Source of the DNA: Conyzicola nivalis_A | GTDB lineage: Bacteria; Actinomycetota; Actinomycetes; Actinomycetales; Microbacteriaceae | DNA length: 64,000 bases | Direction: 5' to 3' | Assembly (NCBI RefSeq): GCF_040548875.1 | Contig: NZ_JBEPSJ010000001.1 | Location: forward strand, 1,054,001-1,118,000 | Shown here: positions 35,303 through 44,294 of the stretch, in pieces | How the letters are laid out: every line of letters starts with the position of its first letter | Position numbering within the stretch: position 1 is the first letter of the stretch | Translations under genes and position numbers: made by a program | The notes under the pieces: model-generated | What the model was told of the DNA's origin: nothing | Database searches by the model: none | What the model saw: only the letters and a program-made list of their open reading frames with translations

Positions 35303-36150
35303 CGTCGGTCTCCTTCGTTGCTGCTCGGTTTGTTGTTCGTCGAGCTGAGGCGCCAGCCGTGGTCGTCGAGATCCCGCATCGCTGTGGCGAATTCGTGGAG
35401 GGTGTTCTCTTCGCGAATGATCTCGAGCACGACGTTGTCAACGCCAAGGGTCGACTCGACCGCGTCGCCGAGTGCTCGCCAGTCGATGACGCCGGTTCCG
35501 ATCGGGTCGTGGCCCCATGTGTCCGTGCCGGTGTCCGAGATGTGGACGAGGGCGATGAGCTCGTGATTCGACCGAAGACCTGCCACGGGGTCTTCCCCGA
35601 TGTACGCGGCGTTTGCGACGTCATAGACGATCTTCAGTGCGTCGTCGTCGACTTCGCGAACGACATTCGCGAGGTCTCCGACGGTGGGGGCGAGGCAGTA
35701 CGGGGTGTTCTCCAAGAGCAGCCGTACGCCGGCCTGCCGTGCGATCGGGAGGAGGTCTTCCAGGCTCTCGTACATCCATCCGTGGACCCGCTCGAGCGAC
35801 GGCGAAATCATGGGGCGGCGCGTACCGGGAGAGATGACGACCTCCGGGACCCCCCATTCTTCAGCGACTTCGATCACCGACGTGATGTGCTCGATGCTCT
35901 TGCGGCGCATGCTCGCGCCCGGGCTAGCCAGGTTTATGTCGTAGCCGCCGGCGTTCAGCGAGCGGATCGTGGCTCCGATGTCGTTGAGTTTCGTGCCCAT
36001 GGTCGAGCGCTCGGCGCTGGACATGTCGTCCGGCCACAAGTGCGGGGAGCTGACGGGGACTTCGAAGGTCGTGTACCCGTTCTCGACGAGCTCGGCTATC
36101 GCATCGATGGCCGTCGCCGACCAGAGGTAGGAGAACGTGTTGATGATCAT
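35299..36150 (-). CDS. Sugar phosphate isomerase/epimerase family TIM barrel (1)
   Basis: 283-aa xylose-isomerase-like/AP-endonuclease-2 fold. Metal-site residues are seen in EVVISPGTR, RLLLENTPYC (Glu), IVYDVANAAYIG (Asp), LVHISDTG (His, Asp) and VVLEIIREE (Glu). The family includes epimerases, 3-dehydroshikimate dehydratases, inosose dehydratases and 3-keto-glycoside lyases, so the reaction is open. It follows the MFS gene by 12 bp. Confidence 0.88.
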   Translation of the reverse strand: MIINTFSYLWSATAIDAIAELVENGYTTFEVPVSSPHLWPDDMSSAERSTMGTKLNDIGATIRSLNAGGYDINLASPGASMRRKSIEHITSVIEVAEEWGVPEVVISPGTRRPMISPSLERVHGWMYESLEDLLPIARQAGVRLLLENTPYCLAPTVGDLANVVREVDDDALKIVYDVANAAYIGEDPVAGLRSNHELIALVHISDTGTDTWGHDPIGTGVIDWRALGDAVESTLGVDNVVLEIIREENTLHEFATAMRDLDDHGWRLSSTNNKPSSNEGDRR

Positions 36151-36162
36151 AGGGTTGTCCGT

Positions 36163-37593
36163 TCAGTTCTGAGGGCTGCCGATGCTGACCGCGGCATCTG
36201 GGTTTAGGGTCTCGATGTGGGCCGGCTGCTCGCTCAGGATGACGGCGATGCTGTCGGTCGCGGAGACGGTGGCCTTCGGAGCGCGGCTGCCGGTCTCAGG
36301 GAGCGTGAAGTAGACGAGGAGGCACAGGGCGACGATGACGATCATGTAGACCGCCACCAGCATCGGCTGGCCCGCGCCGACGAACGCGGCCGCGATGAGC
36401 GGTGCGGTGCCACCGAAGATGGCGATGACGATCTGATGAGCGAATCCGATTCCGGAGACCCGCACAGAGGCAGGAAAGAGTTCGGCCTGGATGGTCGGGT
36501 AGACGGACTGCCAGATTCCGAGCACCACCCACCCGGAAGCGGCGACGAGGACGTAGATGCCGAAGCCAGGCGTCTGCAGAAGAAGGAGGAGCGGGAAGAA
36601 GAGGAAGATCATTCCGATCGCACCGATGATCGGGAAGATCTTCCTGCGTCCCAGGCGGTCTGAGAGGTAGCCGCATACGGGGACCACGATGACGAGGAGG
36701 ACCAGGCCTATGGCACTGCCTGCGAGAGTGGAGGACAGATCTCGGCCGGAGGTCAGGTTGGCGTAGGTGGGCAGGAACGTTGCCCATGTGTAGTAGGCCA
36801 CCGCGGGAGCGGATAGCGCTGCAGTCTGCAGGATCGCTTTGGGGTGGTTGCGAAGCAGTTCCCTCAGCCGTGCGGGTGCGGACTTCTGATCGTCGAGCGC
36901 GTTGGCTTCGAACTCGGGAGACTCATCCGAGCGGGCGCGGAGGACGAGCCCGATCACGCCGAATACGCCACCGATGATGAACGGTATCCTCCAGCCGTAC
37001 GCCGCAAGGGCGTCGGGGGCGAAGGATGCGGTGACGATGGCGGCGGCACCGGTGGCGGCCAGTGTCGCGAGACCGCTGGCCATATTGGTGAAGGAACCGA
37101 ACAGGCCGCGTCGGTTCGCCGGAGCGTGCTCAACCATGTAGGCGATGGCACTCTGGCCCTCGGTTCCGGCGGAGATGCCCTGCAGTATCCGCGCAAGCAC
37201 GAAGAGAATCGGGGCCAGGTAGCCGATGGTCGCGAAGGAGGGTGTCAGCCCGATGATCAGCGCGCCAAGCGCCATACCCGACACGGCGAGGGCGAGCACC
37301 CTCCGCCGGCCGTATCGGTCGGCGAAGGGCGACAGGATGATGCCGCTCAGGGGCCGTACGACGAATCCGATGGCGTACGTGAGGAACGCGGCCATGAGAG
37401 ACGCGAAAGGCGAGTCCGAGGGAAAGATCTGCGACGAGAAGACGGCCGCGAGGAGACCGTAGACGTACCAGTCGTACCACTCGACGAAGTGACCGACGGT
37501 TCCCGCCAGCAGATTTCGCACACGGCCTTTCCGGGCAAGGGACGGTTGTTCCACGGCAGCGGACGTAACGGATGCAGGGTGTGACGTTGTCAT
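36163..37593 (-). CDS. MFS transporter, metabolite:H+ symporter (MHS) type
   Basis: 476-aa, 12-helix MFS carrier. Typical MHS features: GHFVEWYDWYVYGLLAAVF, the motif GIILSPFADRYGRRRVL and a later RVSGIGFAHQI. Relatives carry shikimate, alpha-ketoglutarate, citrate or protocatechuate with protons. ATG at 37593 has AAAGGAG upstream; it is preferred to the ATG ten codons earlier. First gene of an operon with the TIM-barrel and SDR genes. Confidence 0.92.
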   Translation of the reverse strand: MTTSHPASVTSAAVEQPSLARKGRVRNLLAGTVGHFVEWYDWYVYGLLAAVFSSQIFPSDSPFASLMAAFLTYAIGFVVRPLSGIILSPFADRYGRRRVLALAVSGMALGALIIGLTPSFATIGYLAPILFVLARILQGISAGTEGQSAIAYMVEHAPANRRGLFGSFTNMASGLATLAATGAAAIVTASFAPDALAAYGWRIPFIIGGVFGVIGLVLRARSDESPEFEANALDDQKSAPARLRELLRNHPKAILQTAALSAPAVAYYTWATFLPTYANLTSGRDLSSTLAGSAIGLVLLVIVVPVCGYLSDRLGRRKIFPIIGAIGMIFLFFPLLLLLQTPGFGIYVLVAASGWVVLGIWQSVYPTIQAELFPASVRVSGIGFAHQIVIAIFGGTAPLIAAAFVGAGQPMLVAVYMIVIVALCLLVYFTLPETGSRAPKATVSATDSIAVILSEQPAHIETLNPDAAVSIGSPQN

Positions 37594-37596
37594 TGG

Positions 37597-37613
37597 CTCT
37601 CCTTTGAGATTCG
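37597..37613 (-). repeat. Shared 17-bp leader sequence, copy 2
   Basis: Identical to 34431-34447 on the same strand and at the same place relative to the ribosome-binding site. Confidence 0.6.
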
Positions 37614-37706
37614 GGCGCGGCAAAGCAGCGCGTGGCCCGATTGAGGTGCAGTGAAGTTGTGGAGGAGCGAGGGGCTTCGTGAGTCACTCGCTAAGCAGGA
37701 GGTGGC

Positions 37707-38504
37707 CTAGGCGGACTTCTCTTGGTTCGCGACGAGGTAGGTGTAACTGGGCCAGCTTCGAGAGATCTCAGCTGCAGCTCCGAGAAGGAGGGGTGACAGC
37801 TCCGCCATTCGCGCCCGGGTCATCCGCACAGACGGACCGGCGATGCTTATGGTTCCGGTCGCTTCCCTGCTCGTTCCGGCTCCGAAGATGGGGGCGGCTA
37901 CCGCATTGATGCCCAGGTCCATCTCTTCGAACGTCGTGGCGTAGCCTCTGTGCCGGACCTCCTCTAGTTCGACTTGCAGAACCGACCGGTCGAGCGGTGA
38001 ACGCGAGGTGGTGCTGAGGTTGCTTTCGTTGTCGAGCACGATCGTGACCCGCTCCGGCTCGAGCGTGGAGAGCCAGGCTTTTCCAGAGGCCGTGGCGTGC
38101 GGGACTACGTCCTGGCCCATCACCGGGTCGAGACGAAGAGATGAATTCGAACCTTGAGCCTTCGCGATCCACTGCAACGTGTCATTGGTCGCGACGGCGA
38201 GGCGAACCAATTCCTCACTGTCAGCCGCCAGCGAATCGAGCTCTCGCTGCGCCCACGTTCCCACACCTGAATTCGACAGCTGCCGGAGCCCTAAAGCACC
38301 GAGGCTGTGGGTGGCAGAGTAGCTGGAAGTGCGGGGATCCTGACTGACGTACCCGGAAGCGACCAACGCGGCGAGAAGGCGATGCGCGATGGCCTTGTTT
38401 ACGCGAAGACGCTCCGCGACCTCCGTGACGCGTCGGCCCTCTGGGCGTGACGCGAGCATTTCAAGCACTCGCATTGCATATGCGACATCGTCTGCTAGAG
38501 CCAT
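37707..38504 (-). CDS. IclR family transcriptional regulator
   Basis: 265-aa regulator. Winged HTH: ALRVLEMLASRPEGRRVTEVAERLRVNKAIAHRLLAALVASGYV. The C-terminal effector domain includes VVPHATASGKAWLS, RGYATTFEEMDLGINAVAAPIFG. IclR proteins frequently control aromatic, quinate or sugar-acid catabolism. Encoded between the MFS operon and the divergent LacI operon, so it likely controls one or both. Confidence 0.93.
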   Translation of the reverse strand: MALADDVAYAMRVLEMLASRPEGRRVTEVAERLRVNKAIAHRLLAALVASGYVSQDPRTSSYSATHSLGALGLRQLSNSGVGTWAQRELDSLAADSEELVRLAVATNDTLQWIAKAQGSNSSLRLDPVMGQDVVPHATASGKAWLSTLEPERVTIVLDNESNLSTTSRSPLDRSVLQVELEEVRHRGYATTFEEMDLGINAVAAPIFGAGTSREATGTISIAGPSVRMTRARMAELSPLLLGAAAEISRSWPSYTYLVANQEKSA

Positions 38505-38540
38505 TTCATCATCTCCTCACCATTGTGGATCTGTGCGTCT

Positions 38541-38553
38541 GTAACGCTGTTAC
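38541..38553. promoter_or_regulatory. Candidate operator in the iclR / dehydrogenase intergenic region
   Basis: GTAACGCTGTTAC, 5-bp arms around GCT, 37 bp before the IclR start and 173 bp before the divergent dehydrogenase gene. It could be bound by the IclR or LacI regulator of this locus. Confidence 0.4.
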
Positions 38554-38725
38554 CGAGAATCACACGATTGGCGTTGAGTGTCAAGTCCGGCTCCACGACT
38601 GACGACCGGAGATCTCTTTGACAGACGTCGAGCGGTGTGCGAGTCTTTTGCAATCGATCTCAGCAACCGATCTCATTCGAGGCCAGGTGCGGCTGGGTTC
38701 AACTCAGAGCAGAGGAGTCGGCAGC

Positions 38726-39715
38726 GTGACGCATCCCCCATCCGGCCCTCGGCCCACTGCTGTGGTTCTGGGCGCATCGCATTGGCATGCACTTCTCTAT
38801 CGGGCCGGACTAGCTCGCCGGTTCCGGGTGCTGGCTATGCAGGACCAACGTCCTGATGCCGTGCGCGGGTTCGCTGAATCTCTCGGCATCACCCCCACCG
38901 CAAGCGTTCATGACGCCCTGGAACATGACGATATCGACGTGGTTTTCGTCTTCAGCCCTCACCACGAGATGCTCGAGGTCGGTCGGAATCTCATCGACCG
39001 AGGCATCCCGTTCGTCATCGAGAAGCCCGGCGGCATGAGCCTCGAACAGCTGAAGACGTTGGAAGGAGAGGCTCACGCCGCGGGCGTGCCGGCGACCATC
39101 CCCCTCGTACAACGAGACGCCCCCATCGACACCTGGCTTCGCAGGTCCGGAGACATCGTCTACGAACGGATGGCCTTCGTGGCCGGCCCACCCAACCGGT
39201 ATGAGCAGAACGGAAATCCGTGGATGCTCGACCCCGCCCTCTCGGGTGGAGGCAGCCTCATGAACCTCGGTCCGCATTTCGTCGACATGGCCATCCGCCA
39301 CATCGGGCATCCCGCCGAGGTCATCCGCAAGAAATCCACCGCCCTCCATGACGAGCGAGTCGACGATCACGCCACGATGATCCTGACTACCACCACGGGA
39401 CGCGAAGCCATCGTCGAGGTCGGCTATGCGTTCCCCGACTCACCGCTGAAACGGTATTGCAGCTTTACCGCTGCCGGAACGAACGGTTTCGCGACCGTCG
39501 ACACGAATGGCAGCGCCTCCTTCACCGATCGCTCAGGCGTGACGACCACTGCAGTCCTCGAGGTGGACAGCGACCCTCTCTACGACGTGTTCGTCGATGG
39601 CGTCGCAGACACGCTGTCTAGCGGGTTCACGGGCATGCCGACATTGACGGAACTGATGGAGACGATGAAGATCATCTGGTCGACGGAGCAAACGGGGGCG
39701 CGCGTTCATGGCTGA
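38726..39715 (+). CDS. Gfo/Idh/MocA family oxidoreductase (2)
   Basis: 329-aa dehydrogenase. N-terminus TAVVLGASHWHALLYRAGL, then HDALEHDDIDVVFVFSPHHEML, FVIEKPGGMSLEQL (catalytic lysine motif), and GGGSLMNLGPHFVDMAI in the barrel. GTG at 38726 has AGAGGAG (38711-38717) upstream; earlier start codons lack this. It overlaps the LacI gene by 8 bp. Confidence 0.88.
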   Translation: MTHPPSGPRPTAVVLGASHWHALLYRAGLARRFRVLAMQDQRPDAVRGFAESLGITPTASVHDALEHDDIDVVFVFSPHHEMLEVGRNLIDRGIPFVIEKPGGMSLEQLKTLEGEAHAAGVPATIPLVQRDAPIDTWLRRSGDIVYERMAFVAGPPNRYEQNGNPWMLDPALSGGGSLMNLGPHFVDMAIRHIGHPAEVIRKKSTALHDERVDDHATMILTTTTGREAIVEVGYAFPDSPLKRYCSFTAAGTNGFATVDTNGSASFTDRSGVTTTAVLEVDSDPLYDVFVDGVADTLSSGFTGMPTLTELMETMKIIWSTEQTGARVHG

Positions 39716-40703
39716 AATCAGCATCGATGACGTAGCGGACGCGGCGGGTGTTCACCGATCGACCGTGTCCCGGGCGTTCTCCAGGCCGAGCGCGGTGCGG
39801 ACGGCGACCAGAGAGCACGTGCTCCGCATCGCAGCCGAGCTGGGCTACTCGATGAATCCGCTGGCACAAGCGCTCCGACGTGGATCCAGCAATCTGGTCC
39901 CCCTGATCGTTCCCGATATCACGAACCCGTTCTTCGCCGAGCTCGCACGAACGACCACGGCGGCGGCCGAAGCTCACGGATATCAGTTGATGCTGTGCAT
40001 CACCGATGGCGATACCGGGCAGACCGCCGACTACGTGACTTCCATGCATTCCATGTTCTCCCCCTTCGGCATCGTCGCTCCATCCACTCGCGTAGATCTC
40101 GAGGCGCTCCGTCGGTACGCGTTCCAGAACAGGGTCGTCGTCATCGACCGGGTCGAAGACGATCCGTCAGTCCCCACTGTCACCGTCGACAGCGCACACG
40201 GTGTGGATCTCGCAGTCGACCATCTCTTTGAGCTGGGGCACCGGAGGATCGCGTACGCCCCCGGGATCGTGGGAACCTATACGGCGCAGGACAGATGGGA
40301 CGCGTACGGTCGCGCCGCCGAACGCCACGGGATCCTGCCCGTCATCCTGGAAGCGGCGCCCGGGGTCGAACTGGGTCCGGGGATCGTCGACCACTTGTTG
40401 AGTGAGTCTGTTCGTCCGTCAGCGATCATCGCCTCCAACGACCTCATCGCTTTCGCAATCATCTCCGAGCTCGGGACACGCGGATTGACCGTTCCTGGCG
40501 ACGTGTCCGTCATCGGGTTCGACGGTCTCGACCTCGGCGCCCATTTCAACCCCCGTCTCACCAGCGTGCGGCAGCCCATCGCCGACCTCGGCCGCATCGC
40601 CATCGAGCTCGGCGAATCCCTCATCGCAGGTGCGCCACCCGACCACGTCGTCCTCGAGCCGTCACTCCTCATCCGCTCCTCCACCCAGAAATTCGCCTCA
40701 TGA
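39708..40703 (+). CDS. LacI family transcriptional regulator
   Basis: 331-aa regulator. HTH ISIDDVADAAGVHRSTVSRAFSRPSAVRTATREHVLRIAAELGYSMN; periplasmic-binding-protein-like effector domain with LVPLIVPDITNPFFAEL and the C-terminal DVSVIGFDGLDL. It should control the operon in which it sits in response to a sugar-like ligand. Confidence 0.95.
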   Translation: MAEISIDDVADAAGVHRSTVSRAFSRPSAVRTATREHVLRIAAELGYSMNPLAQALRRGSSNLVPLIVPDITNPFFAELARTTTAAAEAHGYQLMLCITDGDTGQTADYVTSMHSMFSPFGIVAPSTRVDLEALRRYAFQNRVVVIDRVEDDPSVPTVTVDSAHGVDLAVDHLFELGHRRIAYAPGIVGTYTAQDRWDAYGRAAERHGILPVILEAAPGVELGPGIVDHLLSESVRPSAIIASNDLIAFAIISELGTRGLTVPGDVSVIGFDGLDLGAHFNPRLTSVRQPIADLGRIAIELGESLIAGAPPDHVVLEPSLLIRSSTQKFAS

Positions 40704-41263
40704 ACCAGAATTCCCGCCACCTACCGGGTCTGCAGTATGTGGACCACGTGGCCTTCACCGTGCCCGACCTCGACGCCGCCGCCCGCCTCTTCACAGAGCT
40801 CCTCGGGGCCGAGGAGCTCTACCGATCGACCCGCGGTCCTGACGCCGCCGTCATGCCGGAGCACTTCGGGGTTCCCGAAGACGCCCATCTGGAATTGCGG
40901 ATGTTCCGGCTTCCACCCAACCTCAACGTCGAACTCTTCCAGTGGTGGAGCGCAGACCGCTCTCCCGTGTTCCCCCGCGCGAGCGACGCCGGAGGGCACC
41001 ACCTTTGCTTCGTCGTCGACGACGTCGACGACGTCGTCGCGACCATCGCAGGACTCGACGGCATCGACATCCTGGGCACCCGCAAGGAAGTCGCCGGGGA
41101 CAGCCCCGCTGTAGCAGGCAACCGCTGGGTGTACGCCCGGACCTCGTGGGGGCTCATCCTCGAGTTCGTGGATCGCTCCCGTGTCGCCGACCCCCCACAC
41201 CTCGTCGGGCCTCACGACTGGCACATGACATCGACCACTCAGCCTTCGGAGGCAACCGCATGA
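40700..41263 (+). CDS. VOC family (glyoxalase-like) protein
   Basis: 187-aa vicinal oxygen chelate protein. Likely metal ligands: His in YVDHVAFTVPD, Glu in VELFQWW, His in GGHHLCFVV and Glu in LILEFVD. VOC enzymes include epimerases, dioxygenases and lyases. ATG overlaps the LacI stop (ATGA). A role as epimerase or isomerase on a keto-sugar is plausible but unproven. Confidence 0.88.
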   Translation: MNQNSRHLPGLQYVDHVAFTVPDLDAAARLFTELLGAEELYRSTRGPDAAVMPEHFGVPEDAHLELRMFRLPPNLNVELFQWWSADRSPVFPRASDAGGHHLCFVVDDVDDVVATIAGLDGIDILGTRKEVAGDSPAVAGNRWVYARTSWGLILEFVDRSRVADPPHLVGPHDWHMTSTTQPSEATA

Positions 41264-42180
41264 GAATCGCAGGACACACTCTCGGCACCCCAGACCAGAC
41301 CGTGATCGGGGCCCTTCAGCTTTTCGCCCGCGCCGGCCTCGACGCAGCCGAAGTGATCTACCAGAACGACTACACGAGCGGTCTGCCCATTGGGGACAGT
41401 GCAGCAGCAGAAGCAGCGGCGCGCGTCGCTGACAGTGAAGGCATTCCGATCATCGGGCTCACCCCGTACACGACGGCCATCAACTCCACCGACGAGAGTG
41501 TTCGCCGAGCAGCCGTGGACGAATTGAGGTCCGCCATCGACATCGCGCACATCGTCGGCGCGAACCGCGTCCGCGTCTACTCTGGCTCCTGGCAGCCGGA
41601 CAACCCGGACCACGCCGCGCACTGGGGGCAACTCGTACGGTCGTTCGAGGAGCTCTCGGTTCCGGCCTCAGCCGCCGGCGTCATCCTCTGCGCGGAGAAT
41701 CACTTCGGAACGATGACGCAGACCGCACGCGACACCGCCGCGCTGGTACGGGCCGTCGATTCGCGGTCGGTCCGGGTTCTATACGACCAGGCCAACCTCA
41801 CCTTCACCCACGATGAAGACGTCGACGCCGCCTTCGACGTGCAGGGCGACCTCATCGGCCACGTGCACGTCAAAGACCTCGTCTTCAAGGATCCCGACGC
41901 GCCGTTCATCGCCTCGGAGACGGCACGAGTCCACGCCGACGAACGCGCTGTCAGTTCTCGAGTCGTGGGCGACGGCTCGATCCCCTGGGCCAAGGCGCTC
42001 CGGCGTCTCCATGAGGTCGGCTACGACGACGTGCTCTCTCTCGAATACGAGTACCGATGGCACCCCCAGGATCTGGAGCGCCCCGAGATCGGATTCCGTC
42101 GCGGCGCCGAACACATTCGCCTCCTGCTCTCGCAGCTCGAACCGACCACGACCGGCCAGGACGCCGAGGTTGTCTCGTGA
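41260..42180 (+). CDS. Sugar phosphate isomerase/epimerase family TIM barrel (2)
   Basis: 306-aa xylose-isomerase-like TIM barrel. Metal-site regions: GVILCAENHFGTM (Glu), RVLYDQANLTF (Asp), IGHVHVKDLVF (His, Asp) and DVLSLEYEYRW (Glu). Start ATG overlaps the VOC stop by 4 bp. It is distinct from the TIM barrel at 35.3 kb, so the pathway needs two such steps or handles two substrates. Confidence 0.88.
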   Translation: MRIAGHTLGTPDQTVIGALQLFARAGLDAAEVIYQNDYTSGLPIGDSAAAEAAARVADSEGIPIIGLTPYTTAINSTDESVRRAAVDELRSAIDIAHIVGANRVRVYSGSWQPDNPDHAAHWGQLVRSFEELSVPASAAGVILCAENHFGTMTQTARDTAALVRAVDSRSVRVLYDQANLTFTHDEDVDAAFDVQGDLIGHVHVKDLVFKDPDAPFIASETARVHADERAVSSRVVGDGSIPWAKALRRLHEVGYDDVLSLEYEYRWHPQDLERPEIGFRRGAEHIRLLLSQLEPTTTGQDAEVVS

Positions 42181-43157
42181 CAGCGCTGAGAGTCGGTGTC
42201 GTGGGTGCCGGCAACATCGCGACCATCGCCCAGCTGCCGACGCTGGTACAGCGCGACGACGTCGCGTTGCGTGCCCTCGTCTCGCGGCGGGAAGACCCGA
42301 GCGCGCTCCAACGCCGATGGGGCTTCGACAGCGTCTACCGAACAGTCGACGACATGCTGGGCGCCGAAGAACTCGACGCCGTCTTCGTGCTCACACCACG
42401 CTCCGAGCACGTCGCAGCCGTCGAAAGCGCTCTCCGCGCCGGCGTCGACGTCTTCTGCGAGAAGCCCTTGGCCACCTCCACCGCCGACTCGATCCGCCTC
42501 GCACAGCTGGCCGACGACAATGATCGGATTCTGATGGTCGGGCTCAACCGGCGGTTCGCCCCCGTCTACGTCGAGGCACGCGAAGCCTTCGGAGCATCCG
42601 GGGCATCGTTCTGCATCGCGCAGAAGAACCGCGCGGGAACCGAATACCGGGCCACCTTCGAGAACGCCATCCACATGGTCGATCTGCTCCGCTGGTTCTG
42701 CGGCGGGGACGTCGTCGACGTCACCAGCGCCGCGGCCGGTACGAACCCGTGGGAGGAGGAGGGCACGGCCGCCCTCATCCGGTTCTCCACGGGAAACACG
42801 GGTCTGCTCGTCGCAGCCCGCGCAGCCGGCGCCTGGGGAGAGAAACTCGACGCCTACGGCCAGATGCGGTCCGCCGAGGTCATCGCCCCCGACACCGTCG
42901 CGATCACGGCCGACGGCGTGCGGACCGTTCGTTCGATGAGCCCCGAGGCGTTCGGATGGGCCACCGCAACGGAGACCTTCGGATTCGCGAACGCCGTCAG
43001 ACATTTCCTGGACCGCGTACAAGACCGGCAGCAACCGCTCACGTCGGGCTGGGAAGCAGTCAAAACCCAACAGCTACTCGACCAGATCCTCGCTGCAGCA
43101 GGCCTGCCCACCGAGGAACAGGAAGGACGAACATGGTCCAGCAAAGCAGTGCAGTAA
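42177..43157 (+). CDS. Gfo/Idh/MocA family oxidoreductase (3)
   Basis: 326-aa dehydrogenase. RVGVVGAGNIATIAQLP, AVFVLTPRSEHVAAV, VFCEKPLATST (lysine motif) and the shorter C-terminal barrel with NAIHMVDLLRWF. The GTG start overlaps the stop of the TIM-barrel gene (GTGA). The last 25 bp overlap the following SDR gene. Confidence 0.9.
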   Translation: MTALRVGVVGAGNIATIAQLPTLVQRDDVALRALVSRREDPSALQRRWGFDSVYRTVDDMLGAEELDAVFVLTPRSEHVAAVESALRAGVDVFCEKPLATSTADSIRLAQLADDNDRILMVGLNRRFAPVYVEAREAFGASGASFCIAQKNRAGTEYRATFENAIHMVDLLRWFCGGDVVDVTSAAAGTNPWEEEGTAALIRFSTGNTGLLVAARAAGAWGEKLDAYGQMRSAEVIAPDTVAITADGVRTVRSMSPEAFGWATATETFGFANAVRHFLDRVQDRQQPLTSGWEAVKTQQLLDQILAAAGLPTEEQEGRTWSSKAVQ

Positions 43158-43903
43158 GTCCTTCGACGGAACAGGTTTCCCTAATCACTGGCTCCAGCGG
43201 CGGAATCGGAACGGCCGTCGTTGCTGCACTGCAGGAGCGCGGTGACATCGTTATCGGGGCGGACCGGACGCGCCTCGACGGGCAGGACCTCGCCGGCTTC
43301 TACGAGCTAGACGTCACCGACGCGCAACAGACCAGCGATATGGTCCGTCAGGTCGTGGAGGATTTTGGCCGCATCGACGTCCTTGTGCATTCCGCGGGGG
43401 TACTAGGCGGAACCCCGGATCCGCTCGTTACCACTACCGAAGAATTCGAGAACGTCATGCGCATCAATGCAACGGGGACGTTCACCATTACTCGCGAGGT
43501 CGCGAACCTCATGCGGGACCGCGGCACTAAGGGAACAATCTTGCTGCTGTCCTCGGTCGCAGCCAAGGAAGCACGAGTTGATTACCTGCCGTACAACGCG
43601 AGCAAGGTCGCCGTCTTGCACATCATGTGGTCCATGGCCAAAATCCTCGGACCGGCTGGCATTTCCGTCAACGCCGTCAACCCGGGCCCGGTGAACACAC
43701 CTCTATGGGCGCAGCTCGCCGACCAGTCCGGCTCTGCACAGGCAGCACGTGACGCTCGCGCGGCGCAGTTGCCCATGCAGCGGTTTGCCGAACCGGCCGA
43801 AGTCGCCAGCGCAATCAGCTTCCTCACCGATCCGAGCAACCGGTACATAACCGGAGTGTCTCTTGATGTCGCCGGTGGAGCTCACCTCGGTATGGGGTCC
43901 TGA
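43133..43903 (+). CDS. SDR family oxidoreductase
   Basis: 256-aa SDR. Cofactor motif TGSSGGIG, HSAGV, LLLSSVAAKE, YNASK and the C-terminal GVSLDVAGGAHLG. ATG at 43133 follows GGAAGGACGA. Last gene of the LacI-VOC-TIM-dehydrogenase operon. The region just after it is where the integrated element begins. Confidence 0.9.
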   Translation: MVQQSSAVSPSTEQVSLITGSSGGIGTAVVAALQERGDIVIGADRTRLDGQDLAGFYELDVTDAQQTSDMVRQVVEDFGRIDVLVHSAGVLGGTPDPLVTTTEEFENVMRINATGTFTITREVANLMRDRGTKGTILLLSSVAAKEARVDYLPYNASKVAVLHIMWSMAKILGPAGISVNAVNPGPVNTPLWAQLADQSGSAQAARDARAAQLPMQRFAEPAEVASAISFLTDPSNRYITGVSLDVAGGAHLGMGS

Positions 43904-44113
43904 GCTACTACTCGTTACAACGGTGGGTAGATTTGCTGATCATCGGAGACGACGTGCGAATGGCGCATCCCGGATCGCGACCCGAGGCCGACCGTGCTTC
44001 TTGCTGGGCCGACCTCGGATGGGCGGTGCCGGACGGGGATACGTCATGCGCGGAAGGTTGGAGGTGGCGAAGGCCGGTACCTGGAAGAAACCCCGGTCAG
44101 ACCGTCGTTCCAG

Positions 44114-44155
44114 TAGGGCGGACGGGACTTGAACCCGTGACCGACGGATTATGAA
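44114..44155 (-). other. Attachment site: 3' fragment of a CAU-anticodon tRNA
   Basis: On the minus strand this reads as the 3' half of a tRNA: anticodon loop TTCATAA (anticodon CAU at 44151-44153), anticodon stem 3' strand TCCGT, variable loop, T-arm ACGGG-TTCAAGT-CCCGT, acceptor strand CCGCCCT and discriminator A (44114). The 5' half is absent: the sequence before the anticodon loop does not pair. This is the usual scar of an integrase that uses the 3' part of a tRNA gene. The intact tRNA would be at the other end of the element, outside the window. Confidence 0.75.
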
Positions 44156-44171
44156 CAGTCACTGCTGAAAC

Positions 44172-44194
44172 AACAGCTCAACGGCGCTGTTTTT
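44172..44194 (+). terminator. Hairpin with T-run after the tRNA fragment
   Basis: AACAGC (44172-44177) pairs with GCTGTT (44186-44191), followed by T residues to 44194. Short stem, so only a moderate candidate for ending transcription that enters the element. Confidence 0.4.
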
Positions 44195-44294
44195 GCTCGT
44201 ACATCAGCGAAATCAGCCGCTCGCTACTCCCTCTGGATACCTCGCCATACCCCGCTTTACTGACTCTAGAACGGAGTCTTGAGCGGAGTGCGAT

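Larger units (their letters stand above)
43904..44294. other. Junction between chromosome and mobile element
   Basis: 391 bp without a supported gene. It contains the tRNA 3' fragment at 44114-44155 and a terminator-like hairpin at 44172-44194. The rest shows nothing recognisable. Confidence 0.6.

Noticed and set aside
43933..44154. 73-codon ORF ending in GRTGLEPVTDGL
   Set aside because: That ending is the well-known artefact of translating the antisense of a tRNA 3' end; the DNA is the tRNA fragment.
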